Assembly (NCBI GenBank): GCA_964636985.1
Contig: CAZWSX010000020.1
Span: forward strand, 75,023 to 139,022
Origin: CAZWSX01 sp964636985
Lineage (GTDB): Bacteria > Planctomycetota > Planctomycetia > Pirellulales > Pirellulaceae
Direction of reading: 5' to 3'
Length of the DNA stretch: 64,000 nucleotides
Shown: piece by piece, positions 27,037 to 35,964 of the stretch
How the letters are laid out: each line of letters starts with the position of its first letter
Position numbering within the stretch: position 1 is the stretch's first letter
Translations under genes and position numbers: made by a program
Notes under the pieces: model-generated
The model's database searches: none
Told to the model about the DNA's origin: nothing
The model's input: only the letters and a program-made list of their open reading frames with translations

Positions 27037-28536
27037 TCAACCTTCCTCGCGCAGCAGCGGCCGCGAGTCATCCTCCCCGAAACGCGACAAATAGCCTTTC
27101 ATTCGCAGCTTCTTAACGGTGCTGTCGCTGGTCATGTACCGGACCGAACCGTAGATCGGCCGGACCGGGGCCCACGGGCGATCGTAACGCCCAAGCACCC
27201 AGAAAATGCCGCTGTAACTATTCGGATCGCGGCCGTCTAGCGCGTACTTATTGTTGAGCTCGATCATGATTTTCAGTGCCTTCTGCGGCGTCGCCGACCA
27301 CTCCAAAATCTTCTTTCCCCACAACATTCGCAGGTAGTTCTGCAATCGGCCCGTCTCGCGCAGTTCCCGCTGAGCTGCGTTCCACACGGGATCGTGCGTC
27401 TCGCCTTTCTCAAACTCCGAAAGATCGTAGTCGTATTTACGAGAATCGTCGGCGTGCTCCTTCAGGGTCGTCTTCGCCCAATCGGGTAACGAATCGAAGT
27501 GGTCGTAGTTCGATTCGCGGTGGCACATGTTGAAGCCAATTTCGCGCCAAACCAAGAGTTCCTCCATAAAAGCGTCGAACGCCGGACTCGCGCCCCACCA
27601 TCCTTCGCGCTTGCCATGCACCTCGCCTGTCATGTCCGTTCGTTTCCACCCGTCTGCCTTTGCGATCGCGGCTAGAACTTCGTGCGCGGAGAGATGACCA
27701 AAATGCAAATACGGTGATAGCCCGCTGGCGACATCGTCGTCCGGGTGATTGCGATCTTCGGCGTAGCGATCGTAACCCTCGCGTACCCACCGATTGAGGT
27801 GCAACCGGCCTGCATGCGCGCCTCCCACGATCTCGCTCATCGATACGGAGTGATCGATCGCGAACTCAGACAGATCGAGCTTCTCGCGCGTGAGGCTCTC
27901 CACTTTTTCGGCAGGCCATCGCTTAAGAATCTCCTTTGGCAGGTGCGCCTCGGGAAGGGAGAGGCCAGAACCTGGCTGAGGCTTCGGGTAAGCGTCCAAG
28001 TGCGGCCGAAGATGCTTCTGCAGCCATCGCCGAAAAGAATGCGCAACCGTAAACGTCTGCTCGGCGGCTCGCATCGGAAGGAGACCATTCCCGTCGATGG
28101 CCTCCACTAATACCGGCGAATGTTTGGCGGCCGCTGCCACCATGGCCGGCAAGAAGAAGCACGGATAGTCGTCGGCGACAATAACGCAGGCGTGCTTCGC
28201 AAGTGCGGCCAGCAGCCCCTTACCATCACTGTTCGAACGTTCCAGGAACGGGTAGTAAGCGATCGGCGTGTCAGCCAATCCCTTGGCGTTGTCGATCATC
28301 CCGTCGATCACAAATCGATGCAGGCGGTCGCTGGCCCAGCGGTAGCCAGTTCGTAGTGCCTCGAAAACGATCAGCGGTTTAGAGAGTTCGGTAGCATGTT
28401 CGATTGCCCGCTGCAGACTAAAATTCCAGCTCGTTCTGCGAAAGGCGGTCATCCAGTAAAGGACGTAGTCGCCATCGGCCCGGATTTCCCGCTTGTTGGC
28501 CGCGCGAATGCGAATTTTGGGCACTACCGATTTCAT
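27037..28536 (-). CDS. phr: Class II CPD photolyase (deoxyribodipyrimidine photo-lyase)
   Basis: 499 residues, normal for class II. The start 'GDYVLYWMTAFRRTSWNFSL' corresponds to the class II opening 'YVLYWMQASQR..N.AL'. 'SGLSPYLHFGHLSAHEVLAA' is the FAD-binding core, 'FMEELLVWREIGFNMCH' and 'WNAAQRELRETGRLQNYLRM' follow with 'YWGKKILEWS'-type and 'YALDGRDPNSYSGIFWVLG' motifs near the end, including the class II Trp residues. The enzyme splits cyclobutane pyrimidine dimers with blue/near-UV light. It is first in a minus-strand run with the AroE-like gene and two glycosyltransferases (about 100-bp gap), so co-expression is possible but a functional link is not evident. Confidence 0.93.
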   Translation of the reverse strand: MKSVVPKIRIRAANKREIRADGDYVLYWMTAFRRTSWNFSLQRAIEHATELSKPLIVFEALRTGYRWASDRLHRFVIDGMIDNAKGLADTPIAYYPFLERSNSDGKGLLAALAKHACVIVADDYPCFFLPAMVAAAAKHSPVLVEAIDGNGLLPMRAAEQTFTVAHSFRRWLQKHLRPHLDAYPKPQPGSGLSLPEAHLPKEILKRWPAEKVESLTREKLDLSEFAIDHSVSMSEIVGGAHAGRLHLNRWVREGYDRYAEDRNHPDDDVASGLSPYLHFGHLSAHEVLAAIAKADGWKRTDMTGEVHGKREGWWGASPAFDAFMEELLVWREIGFNMCHRESNYDHFDSLPDWAKTTLKEHADDSRKYDYDLSEFEKGETHDPVWNAAQRELRETGRLQNYLRMLWGKKILEWSATPQKALKIMIELNNKYALDGRDPNSYSGIFWVLGRYDRPWAPVRPIYGSVRYMTSDSTVKKLRMKGYLSRFGEDDSRPLLREEG

Positions 28537-28743
28537 TTTTGTTGATGCGTCGATGTTGGCGACGGAATTGCTACCAAGCGAGGTGAGTCCCCTTCCCGGT
28601 GGCGGGAATCGAATTTGCCGGTTAGAACGTGAGGGCGACGAGCAAAAAAGCCTAACGTGATCTTGACCGTCAAAGGTCGGCTTGGATCACCAGCTTAAGC
28701 ACCTCACTGGAAAAATCGCGAACAGGCTTTGGGAGTCATTGCC

Positions 28744-29553
28744 GTGAATTTTCGCCAAGTCTTGATCGGTGATTGCGTTATCAACACGCTGGATGTTGAC
28801 TCCGGCGAGTCCCTTCCCGTGCTGGTGCTCGTTCATGGATTCCCCCTCGATCATACGATGTGGACCGGGCAGATTTTGGGGCTTTCGCAGCAAGCGCGGA
28901 TCGTCGCCATCGATCTGTGCGGGTTTGGACGCAGCTCGAGCGCCTCGGGAACGCTCTCGATGGAACGATTGGCTCGCGACATCGCCACCGTCCTGAACGA
29001 CTTCGGAATCACCCAGCCGGTGACCTTGTGCGGTCTTTCGATGGGCGGCTACGTGGCCTTCGCGTTTTGGAAGCAGTTTGCCCGTCGACTGGAAAAGCTG
29101 GTTCTGTGCGATACGCGGGCAGTGGCCGACGCGCCAGCCGCCGCGGAGAAGCGGTTGGCCTCTGCGACACGGCTGGAAAAAGAAAACGATATCAAGTTCC
29201 TGGCTGACGACCTTCTGCCGAAACTATTTGGCGAAACAACCCGCACCGATCGCCCTGGTCTCATCGAAGCAACTCGATCGGTCATCTTGGCCACAAATCC
29301 TCGCAGCGCGGCAGCCGCTCAACGCGGCATGGCCGAGCGTCCCTCGTACGAGTCCCAATTAGGCAAAATCAACGTTCCGACGCTGGTAATCTGCGGTGAG
29401 CACGATGCCATCTCGCCTGCCGCAGAAATGCGCGGTTTCGCCAAGTTGCTGCCGCAAGGACGCTACGTCGAAATTCCCGGCGCCGGACATATGTCGCCGC
29501 TAGAACAGCCAGCAGCCTTCAACGCCGCGCTGGAAGCCTTTTTAAAGGGCTAG
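28744..29553 (+). CDS. Alpha/beta hydrolase (3-oxoadipate enol-lactonase-like)
   Basis: 269 residues from a GTG at 28744 with GGGAG upstream; a TTG at 28729 adds five. 'VLVHGFPLDHTMWTGQ' is the HGxP oxyanion motif, 'LCGLSMGGYVAFAF' the nucleophile elbow (Ser), 'VICGEHDAISPA' the Asp strand and 'PGAGHMSPLEQP' the His. This is the layout of PcaD/RutD-type hydrolases, but there are no catechol-pathway genes nearby and the substrate is unknown. It is divergent from the photolyase and followed by a hairpin terminator. Confidence 0.85.
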   Translation: MNFRQVLIGDCVINTLDVDSGESLPVLVLVHGFPLDHTMWTGQILGLSQQARIVAIDLCGFGRSSSASGTLSMERLARDIATVLNDFGITQPVTLCGLSMGGYVAFAFWKQFARRLEKLVLCDTRAVADAPAAAEKRLASATRLEKENDIKFLADDLLPKLFGETTRTDRPGLIEATRSVILATNPRSAAAAQRGMAERPSYESQLGKINVPTLVICGEHDAISPAAEMRGFAKLLPQGRYVEIPGAGHMSPLEQPAAFNAALEAFLKG

Positions 29554-29677
29554 GCGCCTCCCGCATTTCGTCTTTGCGCATGTCGTTGCATTTCGCGCCC
29601 GCTCGCCGCTAGGCAAGGGAATACGGCAGCGGCAGAGGTTCAAATTTGGGGCGGCACTCTTTACCCAGCCCTCCTAG

Positions 29678-29698
29678 ACCACCCGCTGGGGTGGTTTG
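29678..29698 (+). terminator. Hairpin terminator after the hydrolase
   Basis: ACCACCC (29678-29684) pairs perfectly with GGGTGGT (29689-29695) across the tetraloop GCTG, with TTTG directly after. It lies 125 bp after the hydrolase stop and just upstream of the ABC exporter promoter. Confidence 0.6.
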
Positions 29699-29703
29699 TG
29701 CTA

Positions 29704-29732
29704 ATGACGGTAGCGGTTCCCTGGTCTATATT
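29704..29732 (+). promoter_or_regulatory. Candidate sigma-70 promoter for the ABC exporter
   Basis: ATGACG (29704-29709) and TATATT (29727-29732) are 17 bp apart and lie 44 bp upstream of the ATP-binding gene. The match to TTGACA/TATAAT is partial, so this is suggestive only. Confidence 0.35.
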
Positions 29733-29775
29733 GAGGCGTTTAAGCATGCATCTCAAACTCTCAAGGAACGCGTTA

Positions 29776-30510
29776 ATGGAGTACATCCTGGAAACCCGGA
29801 GCCTGAAGAAGAGCTACGGCGAAGGCGAGGCCAGGGTTGACGCCGTGAGAGGCATCGATATCGCTATCGAAAAAGGCGAATTCGTCGCCATCATGGGGCG
29901 ATCAGGATCGGGAAAAAGCACCCTTTTGAGCATGCTGGGGGGCGTCGAAAAGCCCACCGAAGGCCAAGTACTGATCGAAGGCCGCGACATGGCCAGCATG
30001 TCGGACGACGAACGAACGCTCGAACGCCGTCGGCGAATCGGATTCATCTTCCAGTCCTTCAACCTTCTGCCCATCTTAACCGCCGTCGAAAACGTCGCCC
30101 TGCCGCTGGAATTAGATGGCATCAATCCGGCCGAAGCCCAAAAGAGGGCCATCGAGGTACTCGATCTCGTGGGAATGGGGCATCGAAAAAACAACGTTCC
30201 TGGCAAGCTGTCGGGGGGGGAGCAACAACGGGTGGCAATTGCCCGTTCGCTCGTGATTAACCCGGCGCTGTTGCTGGCGGACGAACCGACCGGAAACCTC
30301 GATACCACGAATAGCGACCGGATTATCGACCTGCTCAAAAAACTCGTTCGTGAGCGGAACCAAACCATTGTCATGGTGACCCACGACGAGGATGTCGCCA
30401 AAGTTGCCGACCGCACGATCTACATCGTCGACGGCGTGGTCTCCACCCGCGAGGCCATGCACCTTCGCATCGAGCCGACCGAATCCACTTTGACGGTGAA
30501 ACGAGCATGA
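29776..30510 (+). CDS. ABC transporter ATP-binding protein (MacB/LolD type)
   Basis: 244 residues from an ATG at 29776 with AAGGAA upstream; the frame is open back to 29698 but lacks a better start. 'MGRSGSGKSTLLSMLGGVE' is Walker A, 'FIFQSFNLLPILTAVENV' the Q-loop region typical of the MacB/LolD/FtsE group, 'KLSGGEQQRVAIARSL' the signature and 'LLLADEPTGNLD' Walker B plus D-loop, with His in 'MVTHDEDVAK'. It energises the FtsX-type permease encoded next with a 4-bp overlap. Such exporters extract lipoproteins or expel peptides and drugs rather than import. Confidence 0.95.
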   Translation: MEYILETRSLKKSYGEGEARVDAVRGIDIAIEKGEFVAIMGRSGSGKSTLLSMLGGVEKPTEGQVLIEGRDMASMSDDERTLERRRRIGFIFQSFNLLPILTAVENVALPLELDGINPAEAQKRAIEVLDLVGMGHRKNNVPGKLSGGEQQRVAIARSLVINPALLLADEPTGNLDTTNSDRIIDLLKKLVRERNQTIVMVTHDEDVAKVADRTIYIVDGVVSTREAMHLRIEPTESTLTVKRA

Positions 30511-33212
30511 GTTCCGGATTGCTTCGCTTCAGCATCAAACACCTGGGAATTCGCTGGGACCGCAGTTTGCTGACGGTCCTCAGCGTGGTGCTCGGGGTGG
30601 CGGCGATCGGCGCGGTCGAAATGACGGCCGAAGCAACCCGCCACGCCTACCAGGCCATGTTCTCCACCGTGACGGGCAAAGCCGAACTCGAAGTCCAAGG
30701 GGCATCGGGGACGGCTTTCAATCGCGGCCTCGTCGACGAGGTTCGGGCGATCGACGGCGTCAAAGCCGCGGTCCCGCAGTTGTTCCAACCGGTTCGCATC
30801 AATACGCGTCCGATCGCCAAAGCTCCTCCCAGCGAAGAAACCGAGTCCGAGGGCGACGACTCCCGCGTCGGCGGTTCCCGCAGTTCTTTGGTCTATCTGC
30901 TGGGAGTCGATCCGGCTGTAGATCAAAAGCTTCGAGACTACAAGATCGTCGATGGGCGAATGATCGAGGGCGAGTGGGAGATCATGCTCGAGGAGAATAT
31001 CGCCAGCGCGATGCCAGCTAAAGTTGGCGACGAGCTGAGCATTCTGGCTCCCGTCGGTTTCATCGACGGTGGATTGCCTCGCGTAAAAGTCGTGGCGATC
31101 GTGAAGTCGAGCCAGGCCAGCCGGAGCATGCAGGGTGGATTGGCGATGGTCGATTTGGCCACGGCTCAAAGGTTGTTGCTGACCCGAATGTCCGTTGTCG
31201 CTCCTGTGGACGAAGATGAGGAGGAAAACGCTCTCCCGCCAATCGTCGACAAGATCCATTCCATTCAAGTGATTCGCGACGAAAAAATTCCCCTCGAAAC
31301 GCTGCGAGCGGCGATCGCAGCAAAGCTGCCCGAGGGCGTTAAGGTTTCTCCTCCTGTTTCCAAGACCCAGGCGCTCGACGCCACGATGCGCGGTACGCAA
31401 CAGGGCCTCCAGGTGACGACGCGGTTCTCGCTGATGCTGGGAGCCTTCATCATCTTCAACACCATGCTCATGAACGTGAGCGAACGTCGCAAGCAAATCG
31501 CGATTGTGCGGGCGATCGGCGCCACGCGCGGGCAAATCTTCTGGATGGTGCTACGCGAAAGCTTGTTGATCGGCGTTGTCGGTTCGGCCATTGGCCTGGG
31601 ACTAGGCTTCCTTGCGGCGCGTTTCATCACGGCGACGTTGGCCCATGTTACCGAAGTCGATATTCCCATGGCCGTGTTGACATGGTGGATCACGTTTTTG
31701 TCGATCGCCTTCGGCCTCGGCATGTCTGTCATCGGTTCGATCTTGCCGGCTTGGACAGCGTCGGGGCTTTCGCCCCAGGAAAGCATGTCGGCCATCGTTC
31801 GCGCTCCGGGCACCGCCGGCTCGACTTCCCGCTTTACGATCTGGGGATTGGTCGTCGGGGCCGCCGGCAGTGCATGGCTCTATTCCTGCGTGATGGGCTG
31901 GTTCTCGATGGACTACGCCGTGTACGGCGGCATGGCCATGGTGATGTCGGCCTTGTTACTGCTCCACATTCTGATGGATCCCCTTTCGACGTTGGCATCG
32001 GCTTGCCTGCGTCCGTTCATGGGCGTTTCCGCCACCTTGGCGCATCGACAGCTAATGCGTAATCGCAGCCGTACGTCGATCACTGCCGGTGTGCTCTTCA
32101 TCGCGTGCGCGACGGGCGTCGGCATGGCCCACACCATTCTCGACAGCGTTGAAGACGTGCGCAGTTGGTACAAAAAAGTCCTGACGGGTGACTTTTTTAT
32201 CCGCACCATGGTCCCCGATCCAGCCACGGGACTGGTTGCAAATCTTCCTCCGGAAATCGTTCCGGAAATTAAAAAAGTTGATGGCATTAGCGCTGTCGAT
32301 ATCGCACTCTTTCAAAAGGTTCAGGCCAAGCGACCGACTGCACCCGGCGCCGAACCGGTCATGGATGAAGTGTTCGTGGTGGCTCGCGACTTGCCCGAGG
32401 GCATGCCCATGAACCTGGACGTGGTCGCAGGGAGCGATCCAAACATGCAAGGCGAGGCGCTTCGAAAACGCCTGCTCGCCGGTGAAGTTGCTTTGGGAAG
32501 CGTCTATGCCGCCCAGGTCAAATTGAAAGCGGGTGACTTTGTCGAGATCGATACCCCCTCTGGGCTGCAGAAGCTGCGCGTGGCAGCAGTGGTAAATGAC
32601 TACCTCTCGGGTGGGCTTACCATTTGGATGTCGCGTAACACAGCCGCCGATGTTTTGCAGGCGACCGGCGTAGGCGCCGTGATCGTGTACGCAAAAGAAG
32701 GAAAAATGGAGCAAGTTCGCGATGCTCTTAAACCCATCTGCACGCGCTATGGAATCTTGCTCCACTCGTTCGCCGACGTGAAACAAGTCGTCGAAGGAAT
32801 CATTAGCGGTACCGACTACTGCTTGTGGGCCTTGATCTACCTTGGATACTGCGTTGCCGCATTCGGCATGATCAACACGCTTTCGATGAACGTGATCGAG
32901 CAAACCCGCGAGATCGGCATGCTGCGGACCATCGCCATGACGAAAACGCAAATCTTCCGCGGTATTCGGGCTCAGGCCTTGATCATGAGCTTGATCGGAC
33001 TAGTACCAGGGATTCTGGCCGGACTCGGAGTCACTTACCTGCTCAACGTCGCTGCTAAAGAGTCTCTGGCCCATGACATCGCATACCATGTGCGACCCGA
33101 TGTGCCGCTGATCACCTTGGTGGGCGCCACGATTCTCGTGATGTTTGCGGCACGCTTTCCAGCTCGCCGAGCGGCAAATCTGCCAATCTCCGCCGCTTTG
33201 CAATGCGAGTAA
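30507..33212 (+). CDS. ABC transporter permease with two FtsX domains
   Basis: 901 residues, start ATG within the ATGA overlap with the ATPase gene. An N-terminal helix ('LLTVLSVVLGVAAIGAVEMT') is followed by a large extracytoplasmic MacB-like domain, then a first FtsX module with three helices (about 310-425, 'GAFIIFNTMLMNVSERRKQI'), two further helices, a second N-terminal-type helix ('SITAGVLFIACATGVGM'), a second periplasmic domain, and a second FtsX module at the C-terminus ('GMINTLSMNVIEQTREIGML'). This fused double-FtsX layout differs from E. coli LolC/LolE (separate chains) and suits a half-exporter forming both subunits in one chain. Cargo is unknown. Confidence 0.92.
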   Translation: MSSGLLRFSIKHLGIRWDRSLLTVLSVVLGVAAIGAVEMTAEATRHAYQAMFSTVTGKAELEVQGASGTAFNRGLVDEVRAIDGVKAAVPQLFQPVRINTRPIAKAPPSEETESEGDDSRVGGSRSSLVYLLGVDPAVDQKLRDYKIVDGRMIEGEWEIMLEENIASAMPAKVGDELSILAPVGFIDGGLPRVKVVAIVKSSQASRSMQGGLAMVDLATAQRLLLTRMSVVAPVDEDEEENALPPIVDKIHSIQVIRDEKIPLETLRAAIAAKLPEGVKVSPPVSKTQALDATMRGTQQGLQVTTRFSLMLGAFIIFNTMLMNVSERRKQIAIVRAIGATRGQIFWMVLRESLLIGVVGSAIGLGLGFLAARFITATLAHVTEVDIPMAVLTWWITFLSIAFGLGMSVIGSILPAWTASGLSPQESMSAIVRAPGTAGSTSRFTIWGLVVGAAGSAWLYSCVMGWFSMDYAVYGGMAMVMSALLLLHILMDPLSTLASACLRPFMGVSATLAHRQLMRNRSRTSITAGVLFIACATGVGMAHTILDSVEDVRSWYKKVLTGDFFIRTMVPDPATGLVANLPPEIVPEIKKVDGISAVDIALFQKVQAKRPTAPGAEPVMDEVFVVARDLPEGMPMNLDVVAGSDPNMQGEALRKRLLAGEVALGSVYAAQVKLKAGDFVEIDTPSGLQKLRVAAVVNDYLSGGLTIWMSRNTAADVLQATGVGAVIVYAKEGKMEQVRDALKPICTRYGILLHSFADVKQVVEGIISGTDYCLWALIYLGYCVAAFGMINTLSMNVIEQTREIGMLRTIAMTKTQIFRGIRAQALIMSLIGLVPGILAGLGVTYLLNVAAKESLAHDIAYHVRPDVPLITLVGATILVMFAARFPARRAANLPISAALQCE

Positions 33213-33213
33213 G

Positions 33214-33250
33214 GTAGCCACGGGCCGAGCGCAGCGGTGCTCGGCCCCGG
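33214..33250. repeat. REP-like palindrome after the ABC operon
   Basis: GGGCCGAGC (33222-33230) pairs with GCTCGGCCC (33239-33247) across an 8-nt loop, two bases after the stop of the permease region. It is headed by GTAGCC, a start shared with the palindromes at 54751 and 54798. No T-run follows. Confidence 0.65.
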
Positions 33251-33367
33251 GGCGGCCAATTCTGACACGCGACAAGCCAGTTCGACGCCGTCTGTTCGGC
33301 GTTATATGCTATGGCCATGTGATGGCACCCAGGCAGCCATTCTTCGTACATTGCTAAGGTCTAACCC

Positions 33368-34714
33368 ATGCGCACGTTTGGATACCTCTCCGTCGGCGTC
33401 GTTGTAACTACCATCGCGATGGGTGCTGTCCTGGTTGCGCAGGACAAAGTTTCCAAGCCCAAGAAGGCGCCGTCGGCGAAGGCAACATCCGCAAAGGCAA
33501 AAGGAACATCCGCCGTCGAGCAACAGTGGTCGCGCTTTCGCGGCCCCAGCGCGATGGGGACCACCGATCAAAAGGGACTGCCGCTCGAGTGGAGCGACGA
33601 CAAGAACATCGCCTGGAAGATCGAAACACCCGGCGCCGGCGCATCGAGCCCCATCGTCGCCAAGGATCGGATTTATCTTACGACCTACTCGGGATACTTT
33701 GTTCCCGGCGAGGATCGCGGAAGCCTGGAGGACCTCAAACGCCACCTCCTGGCAATCGATCCCAAGGATGGTTCGATCCTCTGGAACAAGCCCATCGCGG
33801 CAAAACTCCCCGAGGAATCGCAGATTCGCGACCACGGCTTCGCAGCCAGTACGCCTGCCGCCGACGAAGACCAAGTCTACGTCTTTTTCGGCAAGACGGG
33901 CGTCTTCGCTTTCGATCACAGCGGTAAGCAACTATGGCAAACTGATGTTGGTGAGAACACTAATGGTTGGGGCAGCGCGGCCTCGCCCGTGCTTTACAAA
34001 GACCTTGTCATCATCAATGCCAGTGTCGAGAGTGAATCGCTAATCGCCCTTGATCGCAAAACAGGCAAAGAGAAATGGCGGCAGGAGGGAATCAAGGAGT
34101 CGTGGAACACGCCCGTGATTGTGACGGCGAAATCGGGTCGCACCGAACTGATCGTGCCAATCGCCGGCAGTGTGTTGGCCTTCAATCCCGATAGCGGCAA
34201 GAATCTTTGGTCTTGCAACACCGATATTGGTTGGTACATGGTTCCAAGCGTCGTTGCCTACGATGGCGTGGTGTACTGCCTGGGAGGCCGCTCGGGCATC
34301 ACGGCTTTGGCGGTACGCGCAGGCGGCGAAGGCGACGTCACGGAGACTCATCGCTTGTGGACCAGCCAAAAAGGTTCCAACGTCTCGTCGCCGGTTTTTC
34401 TCGACGGCTATCTCTATTGGATGAACGATTCCCAGGGCATCGCCTACTGCGCTGAGGCCAGTACGGGAAAGGTGCTGTATGAAGAGCGCCTTCCACGGGC
34501 CGACCAGATCTACGCCTCGGCGCTCCTGGCCGATGGGAAGATCTACTACTTCACGCGGTCAGGTCGCACGTTTGTGCTCGCGGCGAATCCCAAATTCGAG
34601 CAGATCGCCATCAACGATATCAGCGACCGAAGCGTCTTCGACGGCAGCCCCGCCGTGATGGGAGACAAACTGCTGATCCGCTCCAACAAGTACCTGTATT
34701 GTTTGGGCAAGTAG
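33368..34714 (+). CDS. Secreted PQQ-like beta-propeller repeat protein
   Basis: 448 residues. A signal peptide ('LSVGVVVTTIAMGAVLVA') is followed by a Lys/Ala-rich linker and 'WSRFRGPSAMGTTDQKGLPL', the standard opening of planctomycete PQQ-like WD propellers. Repeats such as 'IDPKDGSILWNKPI', 'FDHSGKQLWQTDVG', 'LDRKTGKEKWRQEG' and 'FNPDSGKNLWSCN' mark successive blades. The known quinoprotein catalytic residues (Glu/Asp with a disulfide) are not evident, so it may be a binding scaffold rather than a dehydrogenase. It appears to be monocistronic. Confidence 0.87.
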   Translation: MRTFGYLSVGVVVTTIAMGAVLVAQDKVSKPKKAPSAKATSAKAKGTSAVEQQWSRFRGPSAMGTTDQKGLPLEWSDDKNIAWKIETPGAGASSPIVAKDRIYLTTYSGYFVPGEDRGSLEDLKRHLLAIDPKDGSILWNKPIAAKLPEESQIRDHGFAASTPAADEDQVYVFFGKTGVFAFDHSGKQLWQTDVGENTNGWGSAASPVLYKDLVIINASVESESLIALDRKTGKEKWRQEGIKESWNTPVIVTAKSGRTELIVPIAGSVLAFNPDSGKNLWSCNTDIGWYMVPSVVAYDGVVYCLGGRSGITALAVRAGGEGDVTETHRLWTSQKGSNVSSPVFLDGYLYWMNDSQGIAYCAEASTGKVLYEERLPRADQIYASALLADGKIYYFTRSGRTFVLAANPKFEQIAINDISDRSVFDGSPAVMGDKLLIRSNKYLYCLGK

Positions 34715-34768
34715 AAGGCCCAAACCGGACAACCGATGAAATAGGGTAGGTCGTGCATAGTCGCTTTC

Positions 34769-35230
34769 TCACAGCCACGTCCACTTATCGAACGTCGCGG
34801 CTTGCCCGGCGAAATGTCCTTGCTCGTCGTCGAGGTTCCAAATGATCGTTTGTTCGATTAGGAATCGCTTGCCGCCGGACGAGATGCGAATACCACGGTA
34901 GTCGTCCACGTACCCATCGCGTGCCGTCCGCTCGAGCAGCCTCGCCCGCTCGTCGCGGTGCATGGGCTCGGCAGTCAGTCGCGAAGGCGTCTGCGTGAAT
35001 TGATCCCAAGGCAACTCCCACAGCGATAATGCCGTCTGGTTGCCGTAGTTCAAAATCGGATCGGCAACCGGCGTGTGCGAAACGACGACAAATGGCGCAG
35101 AGAACAAGCGTCTGGCTTCCTCCACAGCATCGCCGCTTCGCGGCAACAACTCGCGTTTCAGCCGCCGCGCGAACGAATTGAGCAATCGTTGCGAATGGCG
35201 TACCACATCCTCGCGCTCAAAGAAGTTCAT
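34769..35230 (-). CDS. MEKHLA domain-containing protein
   Basis: 153 residues. 'ADPILNYGNQTALSLWELPW', 'PSRLTAEPMHRDERARLLER', 'GYVDDYRGIRISSGGKRFLI' and 'WNLDDEQGHFAGQAATFDKW' are the successive blocks of the MEKHLA domain, a PAS-like module known from plant HD-ZIP III factors and as a stand-alone bacterial protein. It is probably a small-molecule or redox sensor, but no function is proven in bacteria. Its ATG overlaps the stop of the upstream small gene (ATGA), so the two are co-translated. Confidence 0.85.
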   Translation of the reverse strand: MNFFEREDVVRHSQRLLNSFARRLKRELLPRSGDAVEEARRLFSAPFVVVSHTPVADPILNYGNQTALSLWELPWDQFTQTPSRLTAEPMHRDERARLLERTARDGYVDDYRGIRISSGGKRFLIEQTIIWNLDDEQGHFAGQAATFDKWTWL

Positions 35231-35577
35231 GACGAAACCGAGTCGTCTGCTATCGGAGGAGGTTCTGGCATCGACTGACTTTCTGGTGATTCGGCGCTTG
35301 GCTCGCTCAACGGTTCTATCGGGTCCGGAATGTTGCCAGGCGGAAGTGCTGCGATCGTCTCAGAACCCAGCACAATCGGCTCGTGAATTAACACCACCGG
35401 CGGAGCAATCCGGCGTGCGCCGTCGCCCACCAGCGCCATGGGGATGGCCGGTTCGCCCGCAACGCAATTGCAAAACATGGATGTCTGCGAGCCCGCCGTC
35501 TTGGTGCGGCGGTGGCATTTTGGGCACTCCCAAACGCGGCGCAACTCGTACTTCAGCCGCTCGAATGGCCCCTTCAT
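35227..35577 (-). CDS. Small zinc-ribbon-like protein with Pro/Glu/Ser-rich tail
   Basis: 116 residues from an ATG at 35577 with AAGGAAG upstream; the frame back to 35649 has no better start. The N-terminal part has 'WECPKCHRRTKTAG' and, about 20 residues on, 'MFCNCVAG', a likely four-Cys zinc site. The C-terminal half is low-complexity, rich in Pro, Glu and Ser. I do not recognise the family. The 4-bp overlap with the MEKHLA gene suggests a shared job. Confidence 0.65.
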   Translation of the reverse strand: MKGPFERLKYELRRVWECPKCHRRTKTAGSQTSMFCNCVAGEPAIPMALVGDGARRIAPPVVLIHEPIVLGSETIAALPPGNIPDPIEPLSEPSAESPESQSMPEPPPIADDSVSS

Positions 35578-35964
35578 GGTGGTTATTCTTCCTTGGGAAT
35601 AAACGTCGACGATCCAGGCATCGGCAATAGAGAAAGCTCTGCGCGACAAACCAGTATCTTCCCCATCATACCGAAACTGTCACGCTTCGCGCGCCGCATG
35701 TTCTGGCGATGCTAGCGGAACGGCAATGGCGAGATGGAGAAGAAGCTGAACGGGGAAACTGGGGGCGTGTTGATCTCGCGACAACAGCCGCTTGACATTA
35801 ACATTTCACGCCGGAGTGGTCGCGCAAGACCTTACGAATCGGGTGACTTAATCCGGAACCTCGGATTTTGCCGATCTGTTAAATGGGAACGCGGCGCGTG
35901 TCATGGATGACATCGCCAAGAGACACAGGTTCGACTTCGACCGCTCGTGCTGGGAATGGATTCC
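35578..35964. other. Intergenic region between divergent genes
   Basis: 387 bp between the small zinc-ribbon gene and the LpoB-like gene. A TTGACA hexamer lies at 35792-35797 on the plus strand, but I see no good -10 at 16-18 bp from it. Nothing else could be supported. Confidence 0.4.

Noticed and set aside
29630..29660. GGTTCAAAT resembling a tRNA T-loop
   Set aside because: No acceptor, D- or anticodon stem can be folded around it.
30420..31535. 371-codon antisense frame inside the ABC permease
   Set aside because: Arg/His/Asp-rich translation with no domain, opposite a clear FtsX gene.
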